From: JBMTVN01 sp046047235
GTDB lineage: Bacteria; Verrucomicrobiota; Verrucomicrobiia; Limisphaerales; JAHDYP01
Direction of reading: 5' to 3'
Assembly: GCA_046047235.1 (NCBI GenBank)
Contig: JBJOII010000068.1
Location: 1 to 23,046 of the forward strand
Length of the DNA: 23,046 nt
The number at the start of each line of letters is the position of its first letter. The first letter of the stretch is position 1. The translations under genes and the position numbers were made by a program. Shown piece after piece: positions 1-8,424 of the stretch. The notes under the pieces were generated by a model. It saw nothing but the letters and a program-made list of their open reading frames with translations, made no database searches and had not been told where the DNA came from.

Positions 1-50
1 TCCTACGCTCTTCGAGCTGCGGAGGACAGGCAGCTCCAACAACCTTCCCA

Positions 51-600
51 CCCCAGCTGCGCGCAAGCGCAGCCACTGGATTTCGCGCAGCGAAATCCAT
101 CGCTCAGGTAGGGACGCGGCTTGTCCCGGCGTAGCTCGCAGAGCGAAGACGGATGCCCAGCGCCCGCCAATCCCTTCCACCAAATCATTGCAGGTAGGGT
201 CACGCTCCCGCGTGACCGCCAATCATGGCCACTACCAACGTCCTGCGGTCACGCAGCAGCGTGACCCTACCTCACCCAATCCTTGCACCAACCTCGCACA
301 GCGCTTCGCGCTTACCGCTCTGCGCTGCGCGTCCAGTCCCGCCCAACGGGCGGGGCCACAGTCCGTAGTCGCGAGTCCGCGCATGCGGACGAGCAACAGT
401 CAGCGGTGCAAGGCGCCGCCACAGTCAGGGCGAGCTCGTCGAGCCCCACAGTCAGGGGCGCAACGCGCCACCACAGTCCGTAGTCAGCGAACGCCAGAGA
501 GCCACGGTCAGGATCGCGCCAGCAATCCCTTAGCCCGTAGTCGTCCTGAGCCTGTCGAAGGATCGTAGTCGGTGTCGCTCCCGCGACACCCGTAGTCAGC
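51..600. repeat. Hairpin-array repeat block, left
   Basis: No credible gene lies between 1 and 674, and the space is filled with short hairpins. Positions 56-73 form a 7-bp stem GCTGCGC with loop GCAA. Positions 78-98 form a perfect 9-bp stem GGATTTCGC with a GCA loop. Positions 198-217 form an 8-bp stem GGTCACGC with loop TCCC. Further hairpins are at 243-256 (CTGCG stem), 338-354 (CCCGCCC), 375-390 (GTCCGC) and 571-590 (GGTGTCGC with loop TCCC). From about 360 to 600 the hairpins are separated by a recurring spacer, CGTAGTC or CACAGTCAG. Pieces of this block recur near 13940-14260, 18920-19010 and 22810-22960. Positions 1-50 show nothing I recognise. The structures are seen directly; any function is unknown. 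Confidence 0.85.
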
Positions 601-644
601 CCTCAGCGCTCCCCACCCGCTCCCGGGTCCCCTCTCCTCCCTCC

Positions 645-675
645 GTGCGAGCCCCGCGATCAGGGGGGCTCGCAC
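645..675 (-). terminator. Possible terminator hairpin after the electron-transfer operon
   Basis: Positions 645-655 (GTGCGAGCCCC) pair perfectly with 665-675, giving an 11-bp stem with a 9-base loop. The stem touches the TAG stop codon of the last operon gene. Read on the minus strand it is followed by purines rather than a T-run, so it is not a textbook intrinsic terminator. It may end transcription or protect the 3' end of the messenger. Confidence 0.45.
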
Positions 676-2234
676 TACACATCCGCCAGCGCCCCGGTGG
701 GACACGCCTGCACCACCTTGCCGGCGGTCTTGGTCAATCCCTCTTCCAGCGACTTGTTCAGCGAGACGGCGGCCTTCACCTCGAACCCGCGACCCACGAA
801 CGTGAACCCGAACTGTTCACCTTCGGCCTTGGTGACGCGGACACACAGGCCGCATTTCACGCATTTGCCGGGTTCGTAGAGGACTCCGGTGTCGCGGTTC
901 ACCTGGACGTAGGTGGCGCGTTCCTCGCCCTTGTGCGCGTGTTGCACCGCGCTGTACTCGTCGCTGTAAATCCGCAGCTTGCAATCCTTGTTGGCCCGGC
1001 AATCACAGTGCATGCAACGTCCGGTCTCCAGCTCGGCGTCGGCCTTGCCGTAGGCCACGTGGCCTTCATCGGCCGACCGCACACGCGGGATGGGATCCGC
1101 ATGGCTGGCGAACTCCTTGAGTTCCTCCGGTTGCAGACGGCCCATCATGTGGTTGTACATGTCGACGATCCCGACCATGGCCCCCGAGCTGAGCGCCTGA
1201 CTGATGCAGGCCGCCATGGCCTTGGCCTGCTGCACCGAGCGCAGGATCGGCAGGTCCTTCTTCACCGCGCTGCCGGCGGAAAAGACCCCCTCGACCCGTG
1301 TCTGCGAGGTCTTCGGATCCACGGTCACACCCTTGTCGTTGCCCGTGACCCCAATGGCCTGCATCTCCTCCTCCGACATCACCCCGCCGGCCACCACCAC
1401 AGCGTCAAACTCGCTCCGCAAGCTCTCCATGGAAATATCCTGGCCCACCTTCACACCCGTCCGGATCTCCACCCCCAGCCGGTTGAGCAGCCGCAGCTCG
1501 CCATCCACCACCCAGTCCGGCAACGCCTCGGTCCCATGCTCGCTCCGCAACCGGTTCAACACCCGCGGCTGCGCCTCGAACACCACCGATGCATGACCCA
1601 ACTGCGCCAGGTAATACGACGTCGATAACCCGGTCATCCCCGCGCCCACAATCGCCACGCGCTTGCCGGATGACTCCATGCACGGCGGCACATACGGTTC
1701 CGGATTCTTCAGGTCCCAGTCGGCCGCATGACGCATCAACGCGCGAATGCTGACGCTTTCGTCCACCAGGCCGCGACGGCACCCCTTCTCGCAGGGCGCG
1801 TTGCAGAACCGTTCCAGCACACCGGCCATTGCCATGTCATGCCGCAGGTGCATCACGGCCAGGTCCATCCGCTCGTCCTTGATGTCGCGAATAATCTGCG
1901 GCACCTCGTTGTGCACCCCGCACAACCGCTGGCACGGCGCCTCGCAATCCCCCACGTGCTCGCTCAGCAACAACTCCAGCGTGGACTTGCGAAACGCCCG
2001 GATCTCCTCGCTCTGCGTCTCAATCTCCATCCCGTCCACTGCCGGCGCCGAACAGGCCGGCAAGGTCCGACCCGTCTTCTTGTCCTTCACCACGCACATC
2101 ATGCACGACGTGAAATAGTCATAGCCGCTCAGGTAACACAGCGTCGGGATCTCAATGCCCAGGCGACTCGCCGCCTCGATCACCGTCAAATCACCGTCAA
2201 ACTCCAGTTCCCGGTTGTCGATCGTTACTTTCAC
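675..2234 (-). CDS. 2Fe-2S / GltD-like FAD / ferredoxin fusion protein, partner of the NADH module
   Basis: This 519-residue protein is probably a cytosolic electron-transfer subunit. Residues 1-80 are a NuoG/HydA-type 2Fe-2S domain with Cys33, Cys44, Cys47 and Cys61. Residues about 93-185 resemble the iron-sulfur region of GltD-type oxidoreductases (Cys97, Cys101, Cys105, then Cys144, Cys148, Cys152). Residues 191-350 are an FAD domain with VGAGMTGLS at 196-204 and the closing GVFSAGSA at 316-323. The second dinucleotide (NADPH) domain of GltD appears to be missing. The C-terminus carries Cys407, Cys410, Cys412 and Cys418, then CVKCGLC at 458-464 and CPTGA at 511-515. It starts at GTG and overlaps the stop of the NuoEF-like gene by 4 bp, so the two are probably coupled and form one enzyme. 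It resembles the A subunit of HydABC/Bfu-type complexes, but without a hydrogenase domain. Confidence 0.85.
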   Translation of the reverse strand: MKVTIDNRELEFDGDLTVIEAASRLGIEIPTLCYLSGYDYFTSCMMCVVKDKKTGRTLPACSAPAVDGMEIETQSEEIRAFRKSTLELLLSEHVGDCEAPCQRLCGVHNEVPQIIRDIKDERMDLAVMHLRHDMAMAGVLERFCNAPCEKGCRRGLVDESVSIRALMRHAADWDLKNPEPYVPPCMESSGKRVAIVGAGMTGLSTSYYLAQLGHASVVFEAQPRVLNRLRSEHGTEALPDWVVDGELRLLNRLGVEIRTGVKVGQDISMESLRSEFDAVVVAGGVMSEEEMQAIGVTGNDKGVTVDPKTSQTRVEGVFSAGSAVKKDLPILRSVQQAKAMAACISQALSSGAMVGIVDMYNHMMGRLQPEELKEFASHADPIPRVRSADEGHVAYGKADAELETGRCMHCDCRANKDCKLRIYSDEYSAVQHAHKGEERATYVQVNRDTGVLYEPGKCVKCGLCVRVTKAEGEQFGFTFVGRGFEVKAAVSLNKSLEEGLTKTAGKVVQACPTGALADV

Positions 2235-4642
2235 AACGCAATCACTTCAATGGCATTCACCGGACACACCTGCTTGCAAATGTCACACCGCGTACAGGTC
2301 GACTCCTCAATCACATGATGATGATACGGGTTCATCGGGATCGAATCGGTCGGACACATCTGCGCACATCGCGTGCACCCAAAACAGGTGTCGGTAATGA
2401 AATACTGTACCAGCGACTTGCACTTGCGTGACGGACACTCGCCCCGCACATGCGCCTCATACTCGTCCCGGTAATACCGCAGGCTCGAGAGCACCGGGTT
2501 CGGCGCCGTTTTTCCCAACCCGCACAAGCTCCCCTCAATGGTAATGCCCGACAGCACCTCCAGCATCTCCAGGTCGCCCTTCCGTCCCTTGCCCATGCAG
2601 AGCCGGTCCAAAATCTCCTTCATCCGCTTGGTGCCAATCCGGCAGTGCGTGCATTTGCCGCACGATTCATCCTGCGTAAACGCCAGGAAATACCGCGCCA
2701 CATCCACAATGCAGTCGGAATCATCCAGCACCACCATGCCGCCCGATCCCATGATCGCACCCACCGACTTCAACGCCTCATAATCCACCGGCGTGTGCGC
2801 CAGATGCGCCGGCACACACCCACCCGAAGGCCCGCCCATCAACACCGCCTTCAGCTTGCGCCCCTCCGGCACCCCGCCCCCGATGTCATTCACAATCTCG
2901 TGAATGGTCATCCCCATCGGCACCTCAATCAACCCGCCCCGACGCACCTTGCCCGCCAGGGCGAAGGTCTTCGTGCCCTTGCTCTTCTCGGTGCCATACG
3001 CAGAATACGCCTTGGCCCCGTTGCGCAGGATCCAGGGCACGGACGCAAAGGACTCCACGTTGTTGATGCACGTGGGCTTGCCCCATAAACCCGACTGCGC
3101 CGGAAACGGCGGCCGAAACCGTGGCATGCCGCGCCCGCCTTCAATCGCCGACATCAACGCCGTCTCCTCCCCGCACACAAACGCACCCGCACCCTCCACG
3201 ACCCGCAGCTTCAAACTAAACCCGGTGCCCATGATGTTCTCACCCAGCAACCCGCGCTTCTCACAAACCTGGATCGCTTCGCGAATGCGCGTGGTCGCCA
3301 ACGGATACTCGGCCCGGATGTACAGGAAACCCTCACTCGCCCCCACGGCAAAGGCACAGATCACCATCCCCTCCAGGACGCGATACGGAAACGACTCCAG
3401 GATCATCCGGTCCATGAACGCCCCCGGATCCCCCTCGTCCCCATTGCAAATAATGTACTTCTGATCCCCCTTTGCAGCCCGCGTAAATTCCCACTTCATC
3501 CCCGTCGGAAACCCCGCCCCACCACGACCCCGCAGACCGCTGGTCTTGACCTCGGCAATCACCTCCTCCGGCTGACGCTGCTTCAGCACCAGCTCCATCG
3601 CCTTGAACCCGTCATGCGCCAGGTAATCTTCAATGCTGCGCGGATCCAGCACGCCCGCATGCTCGGTCACCAGCCGCACCTGCGAACCCACATACGCCTT
3701 CTCCACGCCGTGCCGCACATCCTGCGAATACCGCGTCGGCGGCACCCACGATTCGTCGGTAAAAAATGTCTCCAACCCGTGAAACACCCGCGCCCCCACC
3801 CGCTTCAGCCAGCTGGTCGGACGAAAATGACGCAACAACAGGTCCCGCACATCCACGGGATCCACCTTGCCATAGCGGTAGCGGTTCTCGTTGTAGAGCT
3901 GCACCTCCAGCAACGGCGTCTCATAAGACAAACCCGTGCACCCCACGTCCTTCACGGTCACCGGCAGGTCCAGCGCAAAAGCCTGCTGCATGACCTCGTC
4001 GTAAACCGCCTTCGACCCCCCCGCCACGCAGCTGGAACACAAACAAATCCGCACCTCACCCACGGTGTCCCGCGCACTCAACAGCTCGCCGTTTCCGCCA
4101 CCCCCATTGGGCCGGCTCTTGTCCGCCGCTAGAAAGTCCTCAATCAACTCCGGCACTTTCCACGTCTCAATCTGCCCGTAAATCACCTCGTCGATCTGCG
4201 CCACCGGCGCCAGCATGCAGCACCCCAGACACGCCACCTCTTCCACGGTGAATTCACCCTCCGGATCAGTGTGCTCACCCGGCTTGATCTTCAGTTGCTG
4301 ACGAAACGTGTCGTGCAGTGTGTTCGCCCCGTTCACATGACACGCCGTCCCCGTGCACGTCTTGATCACATGCTTGCCCACCGGGTAATGCCGGAACTGA
4401 GAATAAAACGTCGACACCCCCGAAACCGCATCCGGAGTAATCTCAGTCAGCTCACACAACCGCTCCAGCGCCGACGCCGGCAAATAGTTGTAGTGCTTCT
4501 GGATCGCCTGCAGCAAAGGGATCAAATCCTCCGCCCGACGCCCCACCGACGCCACAATCCCCTCCATGGGCGACAAGTCGACCTCCGCCGCCACCCCGCC
4601 ACGGCACTGCCCCGCGCATGTACTGCTCGCAACCTCGCTCAT
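2231..4642 (-). CDS. NuoE-NuoF (HydC-HydB-like) fusion, NAD(H)-dependent flavoprotein
   Basis: This 803-residue protein should carry out NAD(H) oxidation or reduction in the cytosol. Residues 25-175 are a NuoE domain with a 2Fe-2S site (Cys96, Cys101, Cys138, Cys142). Residues 197-270 are the thioredoxin-like start of a HydB-type subunit (Cys200, Cys205, Cys235), but the usual fourth ligand is Ser239. Residues 335-735 are NuoF: GLRGRGGAG at 369-377 for FMN and NAD, NGDEGDPG at 400-407, and the 4Fe-4S ligands Cys661, Cys664, Cys667 and Cys707. After CPSRKC at 736-741 come two ferredoxin clusters, Cys753/756/759/763 and Cys783/786/789/793. The two C-terminal clusters are a mark of HydB and Bfu-type electron-bifurcating enzymes and are absent from complex I NuoF. 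It overlaps the genes on both sides by 4 bp. Whether it bifurcates electrons cannot be told from sequence. Confidence 0.92.
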   Translation of the reverse strand: MSEVASSTCAGQCRGGVAAEVDLSPMEGIVASVGRRAEDLIPLLQAIQKHYNYLPASALERLCELTEITPDAVSGVSTFYSQFRHYPVGKHVIKTCTGTACHVNGANTLHDTFRQQLKIKPGEHTDPEGEFTVEEVACLGCCMLAPVAQIDEVIYGQIETWKVPELIEDFLAADKSRPNGGGGNGELLSARDTVGEVRICLCSSCVAGGSKAVYDEVMQQAFALDLPVTVKDVGCTGLSYETPLLEVQLYNENRYRYGKVDPVDVRDLLLRHFRPTSWLKRVGARVFHGLETFFTDESWVPPTRYSQDVRHGVEKAYVGSQVRLVTEHAGVLDPRSIEDYLAHDGFKAMELVLKQRQPEEVIAEVKTSGLRGRGGAGFPTGMKWEFTRAAKGDQKYIICNGDEGDPGAFMDRMILESFPYRVLEGMVICAFAVGASEGFLYIRAEYPLATTRIREAIQVCEKRGLLGENIMGTGFSLKLRVVEGAGAFVCGEETALMSAIEGGRGMPRFRPPFPAQSGLWGKPTCINNVESFASVPWILRNGAKAYSAYGTEKSKGTKTFALAGKVRRGGLIEVPMGMTIHEIVNDIGGGVPEGRKLKAVLMGGPSGGCVPAHLAHTPVDYEALKSVGAIMGSGGMVVLDDSDCIVDVARYFLAFTQDESCGKCTHCRIGTKRMKEILDRLCMGKGRKGDLEMLEVLSGITIEGSLCGLGKTAPNPVLSSLRYYRDEYEAHVRGECPSRKCKSLVQYFITDTCFGCTRCAQMCPTDSIPMNPYHHHVIEESTCTRCDICKQVCPVNAIEVIAL

Positions 4643-6402
4643 GATCCAAATCGATAAAGATGCTCCGCGCCCCGAATGAACAGGGCATCCCCCACCACCG
4701 CCGGCGAGGCATACACTTCCTCCCCCACCACAGGTGCACCCACTTCCTCATATCCCTCCCTCGACGCCTTGAAAATGTGCAGCCCGCCCATCTGGTCCAC
4801 CATGTAAACGTTCTCTCCCACCAACACTGGCGACGCAAAAATCACTTCATCCGTCTCCTCATGCCATAGCTCCTCACCAGTCTTCGCATCCAGACACACA
4901 ATCCCCGTCTCGCTCAACCCGAAGAACATCAGGCCATTCACCACCAGCGGCGTGCAGATCCCCGGGATCAAATCCTCGTTCTGCCACAAGACCTCATGCG
5001 TCTTCGCATCAATCGCCGTCAAAGCCATATACTCCGCACACGCATACACCACACCGTCGGCATAGCTCGGACTCACCGCCACCTCCACATCCTCCAGACA
5101 CGCCACCCGCCAAAGCTCCTTGCCCGTCCGCGGATCATACGCCACCAGATCCGGACTGGCCGCCAACACCAGCATCGGCCCGTCCGGACCCTGAAACACC
5201 TGCGGCGAAGCCCACGACGCCCCGAAATCCCGCACGGTCTTCCAACGCTCCTCCCCGGTCGCCGCATCCAAACCCACCACAAAGCTGTCACTCTTGCGGT
5301 CCATCTGCACAATCAACAAATCCTCAAAGGTCACCAGCGAAGAGGCGTAGCCATAGGAAACCTCAGGCAACCCCAAACTCCGCTTCCAGGCCGGTGTCCC
5401 GTCCAGGTTGAACGCCGCCAGCTCGCCATCCGCAAACACCGCAAACGCCCGCACCCCATCCGTCGCCATGGTCGATGCCGCATATCCCGTGTCCTCGGTC
5501 ACCTTCAACTTCTTCTCCAGCTGCGCCGCTGCCACGCTCTGCTTCCAGCGCAACTCCCCGCTCACCGCATCAAAGCAATACACCTCGCGCTGCGTTTCAT
5601 CCGCGCCGGACAACACCACGCTGTCCTTCCACACCACCGGCGAATTCATCCCGCGCAAATCCACCGCCGCCTTCCAAACCGCACCCGCACCCTCTTCCCA
5701 CGAAGTCGGCACCGCCCCACCGCGCGATACCCCCGCACCAGCCCCGCGAAAACCCGGCCACTGCGCCAGACGCTCGTCCCAACTCGCCCACATCACGGCC
5801 ACCGGCGCCGGCTCCGGGGCCGTCGCCACCACCGGAACCGCCGGCGGCTCGACCGTCGCTTCGGCCCCCGCCTCGGCAACGGTTCTCTCCTCCACAGGCG
5901 CCTCGTCCAACGGACTCCTCCACGGCAGCGACAACACCAGGGCAAAACCCACCAGCACCAGCCCCACTGCGGTCACGGACTTCCGCGCCCACAACGCCGT
6001 CTCCGCCAGGTCCTCCTTCGGATCGCTGGAGTTGGGATACGCCGGCTTCGCGGTGTAGGCGTTCAGGGTCTTGAAACAAATCACCATCACCGCCAGCCCG
6101 CCCACCAGGAGTCCCACCCCCACATGCGTAAAATGCTGGCTGGTGAAAAAGGCCTTCCGCGTCAGCAAATCCAACTCCCGAATCTCCGCCCGCAATGCCT
6201 CATCCTTCGGGTTCGACTTCAATTCCTCCACCAGCTTCGCCAAAGCCGGCGAATGAATCGGATCGAGCCGACGCAGACTCAGGTTGTTCGCAATCAGCAA
6301 AATCGTCACCACCAGCGAGAACACCGCCGCCACATACCCGGTCACCCGCAGCACCTGATACGGCGCCGCCTTGGTATCAGGCTCAATCACCACAATCTTC
6401 AT
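4639..6402 (-). CDS. Membrane-anchored PQQ-like beta-propeller protein
   Basis: The protein has 587 residues. Three likely membrane helices lie at about 22-39, 93-111 and 142-160, followed by an Ala/Pro/Glu-rich linker (about 165-205) and a beta-propeller. The propeller opens with WPGFRG at 215-220, the signature shared by PQQ-like propellers of planctomycetes and verrucomicrobia. Repeated blade motifs of the type VVGLDAATGEERW recur to the end. With the N-terminus inside, the propeller would face the periplasm. No PQQ-dehydrogenase active-site signature is visible, so the propeller is more likely a scaffold or docking domain than an alcohol dehydrogenase. It overlaps both neighbours by 4 bp (ATGA), so it is made together with the NADH module and the NosR/NapH-like protein and probably belongs to the same complex. 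Confidence 0.88.
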   Translation of the reverse strand: MKIVVIEPDTKAAPYQVLRVTGYVAAVFSLVVTILLIANNLSLRRLDPIHSPALAKLVEELKSNPKDEALRAEIRELDLLTRKAFFTSQHFTHVGVGLLVGGLAVMVICFKTLNAYTAKPAYPNSSDPKEDLAETALWARKSVTAVGLVLVGFALVLSLPWRSPLDEAPVEERTVAEAGAEATVEPPAVPVVATAPEPAPVAVMWASWDERLAQWPGFRGAGAGVSRGGAVPTSWEEGAGAVWKAAVDLRGMNSPVVWKDSVVLSGADETQREVYCFDAVSGELRWKQSVAAAQLEKKLKVTEDTGYAASTMATDGVRAFAVFADGELAAFNLDGTPAWKRSLGLPEVSYGYASSLVTFEDLLIVQMDRKSDSFVVGLDAATGEERWKTVRDFGASWASPQVFQGPDGPMLVLAASPDLVAYDPRTGKELWRVACLEDVEVAVSPSYADGVVYACAEYMALTAIDAKTHEVLWQNEDLIPGICTPLVVNGLMFFGLSETGIVCLDAKTGEELWHEETDEVIFASPVLVGENVYMVDQMGGLHIFKASREGYEEVGAPVVGEEVYASPAVVGDALFIRGAEHLYRFGS

Positions 6403-7769
6403 GCCTTGGTCCCCCTGGCTATCGCCTCCGGCGTCGTGCCCTGCTGCTTGGCCAACGCCAGCGCCGCGTCATACGCCGGATTCCCCGGCACAAAATTACC
6501 CTTGTGCATCGCATCACTCGGACACGTCGGACAACACCGCACACAACTGAAACAATGGGTCTTGTCCACCTCGTAATCCTTCTGCGTCCGCGAAATCGAT
6601 ACGCCAATCAGCTTCGCCCCAAATACCAGCCCCAACATCCCCCCCATCAACCACCCGCCCGCATTCATCCGCGACCGCACCAGCCGCGCCTCAGCCATCA
6701 GCTCCTCCACAGGCTTGCCCTGGGTCAAAAAGGTCCTGGTCTCCAACGATTGCTCCAAACCCGGATCCGCCTGCTCCATCAACAAATTCTCCGCCACCAT
6801 CACGGAATGATTGTAGCGCGACAACGGAACAGACAACCGATGCCCCACCCAGCCACACAGCACAATCATCACCGGCAACGCCAAAAACAAATACGCCAAA
6901 CGCTGCGCCCCCACCGCCCGGCTCTCCCGCGCCAAACCCGCGTTCGGCTTCTCCACGTAGTCAAACGGACACGACGCCTCGCACAACCGGCAGTTCACAC
7001 ACTCGCTCGGCGTAATGGTCAAATGCCACCGCGCAAACCGTGACATCAACCCCAGCAATACCCCATACGGACAAAAGAACCGGCAATAAGGCCGCGCTAT
7101 AAACATCCCCGCCAATAGAAACCCCGCCCCCAAATACAAATACGGCGCGTTGCCGTTCAAACGGAAAAACCCAATGAACGGATCATACCGGCAAATCACA
7201 AAGCCCGTGTTCGTGGCCGCAAATAAAATCGCCACCGCAATATACACATACGGAATCATGCTCAACCCAATGGTCAGCTTCCGCGGCAACTGGATCGGCT
7301 TGAAAATCACCAGGTCCTGTATCGCCCCCAAAGCACACACCGACGCACAAAATACCCGACCGAAAAACAACGCAAACGCCAGCGGCAACGCAAAGAAGAT
7401 CAATACAGTCAACGGCACCGCATAACTCGAGTTGAACAACGACAAGGTCACGTTCTGGATCGACCCGATCGGACACACACACCCCTGCTTGTAAAAGCCA
7501 AAATACAACAGGCTGAACACCATCAACCCAAACATCCCCTTCCGCGACCGCTTCTTCAAAGCCAGCCACGCCGATAAACTCAACGCCGCAAACAACACAA
7601 ACACGTCCACCCACTGCTGCGCCTGCGACGTCGGCGGCGGCACGGTCGTGTCAGGAAACTCATAGCCGCTCGTAAACTCCGGCGCCGGAAAGCGCATCTC
7701 GTCCGCCACCACACCCCCGCCCATCCCCAACCAGCCCAGGACAACACACAGCAGCAGCAACGCCCGCAT
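6399..7769 (-). CDS. NosR/NapH-like membrane 4Fe-4S protein
   Basis: This is a polytopic iron-sulfur protein, 456 residues from the start chosen here. MRALLLLCVVLGWLG looks like a signal peptide. Membrane helices fall at about 53-71, 79-93, 118-137, 170-186, 208-225, 292-310 and 372-391. The NosR/NapH core motifs are present: CVCP at 97-100, FCASVC at 140-145 and CRFFCP at 229-234. A ferredoxin site follows (Cys257, Cys260, Cys263, Cys267), with a second cysteine cluster at 406-416 (CFSCVRCCPTC). Family members move electrons between quinols and iron-sulfur partners. The periplasmic FMN-binding domain of true NosR is absent. I chose the ATG at 7769 because GGAGG lies 9 bases upstream and the signal peptide then begins correctly. 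The frame stays open upstream, with an ATG at 7817 overlapping the polyferredoxin gene. Confidence 0.85.
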   Translation of the reverse strand: MRALLLLCVVLGWLGMGGGVVADEMRFPAPEFTSGYEFPDTTVPPPTSQAQQWVDVFVLFAALSLSAWLALKKRSRKGMFGLMVFSLLYFGFYKQGCVCPIGSIQNVTLSLFNSSYAVPLTVLIFFALPLAFALFFGRVFCASVCALGAIQDLVIFKPIQLPRKLTIGLSMIPYVYIAVAILFAATNTGFVICRYDPFIGFFRLNGNAPYLYLGAGFLLAGMFIARPYCRFFCPYGVLLGLMSRFARWHLTITPSECVNCRLCEASCPFDYVEKPNAGLARESRAVGAQRLAYLFLALPVMIVLCGWVGHRLSVPLSRYNHSVMVAENLLMEQADPGLEQSLETRTFLTQGKPVEELMAEARLVRSRMNAGGWLMGGMLGLVFGAKLIGVSISRTQKDYEVDKTHCFSCVRCCPTCPSDAMHKGNFVPGNPAYDAALALAKQQGTTPEAIARGTKA

Positions 7770-7804
7770 CAGGCCCGGCCTCCACATGGAAAACACAGCG
7801 CTCA

Positions 7805-8419
7805 CTACACGTTCCATTTCGGCAGCTCGATCCTCAAATTGCTCGCCGTTTGTTGGTCGTGCTTCAACAAATACGGATCGCTCGACGGCAGCCTCACCCA
7901 CGCATCCGCCGGACAATGCCGCGCAATCGAACAATCATTGCAGTTCACACACCGGTCATGCCGCACCTGCAGGTAAAACGACGCGTTCCCGAACATCTCG
8001 CACGCCTTCACACACTTCGAACACCCAATGCACGCGTCCTCATCAATGTTGTACTCCCAATACGGATCCTCAATGAACACCCGCTCAATCGCATCCGTCG
8101 GACACAACTGGTTCTCCGCCGCCGAAGTCAGCTCCGGCGCGTTCGGCTGAAAATACCCGAAACATAACCGGCAATACCCGCACACCGGATACGACTGCAC
8201 ACACTTCACCGCGGACGGCGTCAGCACACACGACGTCGCACAATGTTCGCACTGGGTGCACTTGGTCGGGTCAATCTGCCAGACGGTGTTCTTCTTGCGA
8301 CCGGCAAACGCCGCCAGACCACCCACCAGACCCAGGCCAAAGGCCGCCAGCCGACCCATGCCCTGCCGCACAAAATCAAACCGGCTCATCGTATTGGTTT
8401 TAGGAGTAGGACCTGGCAT
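7805..8419 (-). CDS. NapG/NrfC-like polyferredoxin with N-terminal anchor
   Basis: This 204-residue protein has cysteine groups for about four 4Fe-4S clusters: CTQCEHC at 54-60 with Cys64, CGYCRLC at 80-86, CIGCSKC at 130-136 with Cys140, and CVNCNDC at 157-163 with Cys169. The N-terminus (about 15-40) is a weakly hydrophobic Gly/Ala-rich stretch followed by RKK. It looks like a Tat-type leader without the twin arginine, so it may act as a membrane anchor. NapG pairs with NapH to pass electrons from quinol, and the NapH-like gene lies directly downstream here. I chose the ATG at 8419 because AAGGTGA sits 5 bases upstream. A GTG at 8428 would instead give a 4-bp overlap with the gene before it. 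Confidence 0.87.
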   Translation of the reverse strand: MPGPTPKTNTMSRFDFVRQGMGRLAAFGLGLVGGLAAFAGRKKNTVWQIDPTKCTQCEHCATSCVLTPSAVKCVQSYPVCGYCRLCFGYFQPNAPELTSAAENQLCPTDAIERVFIEDPYWEYNIDEDACIGCSKCVKACEMFGNASFYLQVRHDRCVNCNDCSIARHCPADAWVRLPSSDPYLLKHDQQTASNLRIELPKWNV

Positions 8420-8424
8420 CAGAA

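Noticed and set aside
338..600. CRISPR-like array
   Set aside because: The spacers between repeated words are themselves hairpins of uneven length, the repeated word is only 7-9 bases, and no cas gene is present.
188..705. Open frames of 65-126 codons on both strands in the left repeat block
   Set aside because: They are made of hairpin repeats, have low-complexity Arg/Ser/Ala-rich products and no family resemblance.
675..4642. FeFe hydrogenase (HydABC)
   Set aside because: The H-cluster domain with its catalytic cysteines is absent; the A-like subunit has a GltD-type FAD region instead.
4996..6576. Long plus-strand frame of 526 codons opposite the propeller and NosR/NapH-like genes
   Set aside because: The product is rich in Arg, His and Pro as expected for the reverse of GC-rich coding DNA, and the minus-strand genes have clear domains.
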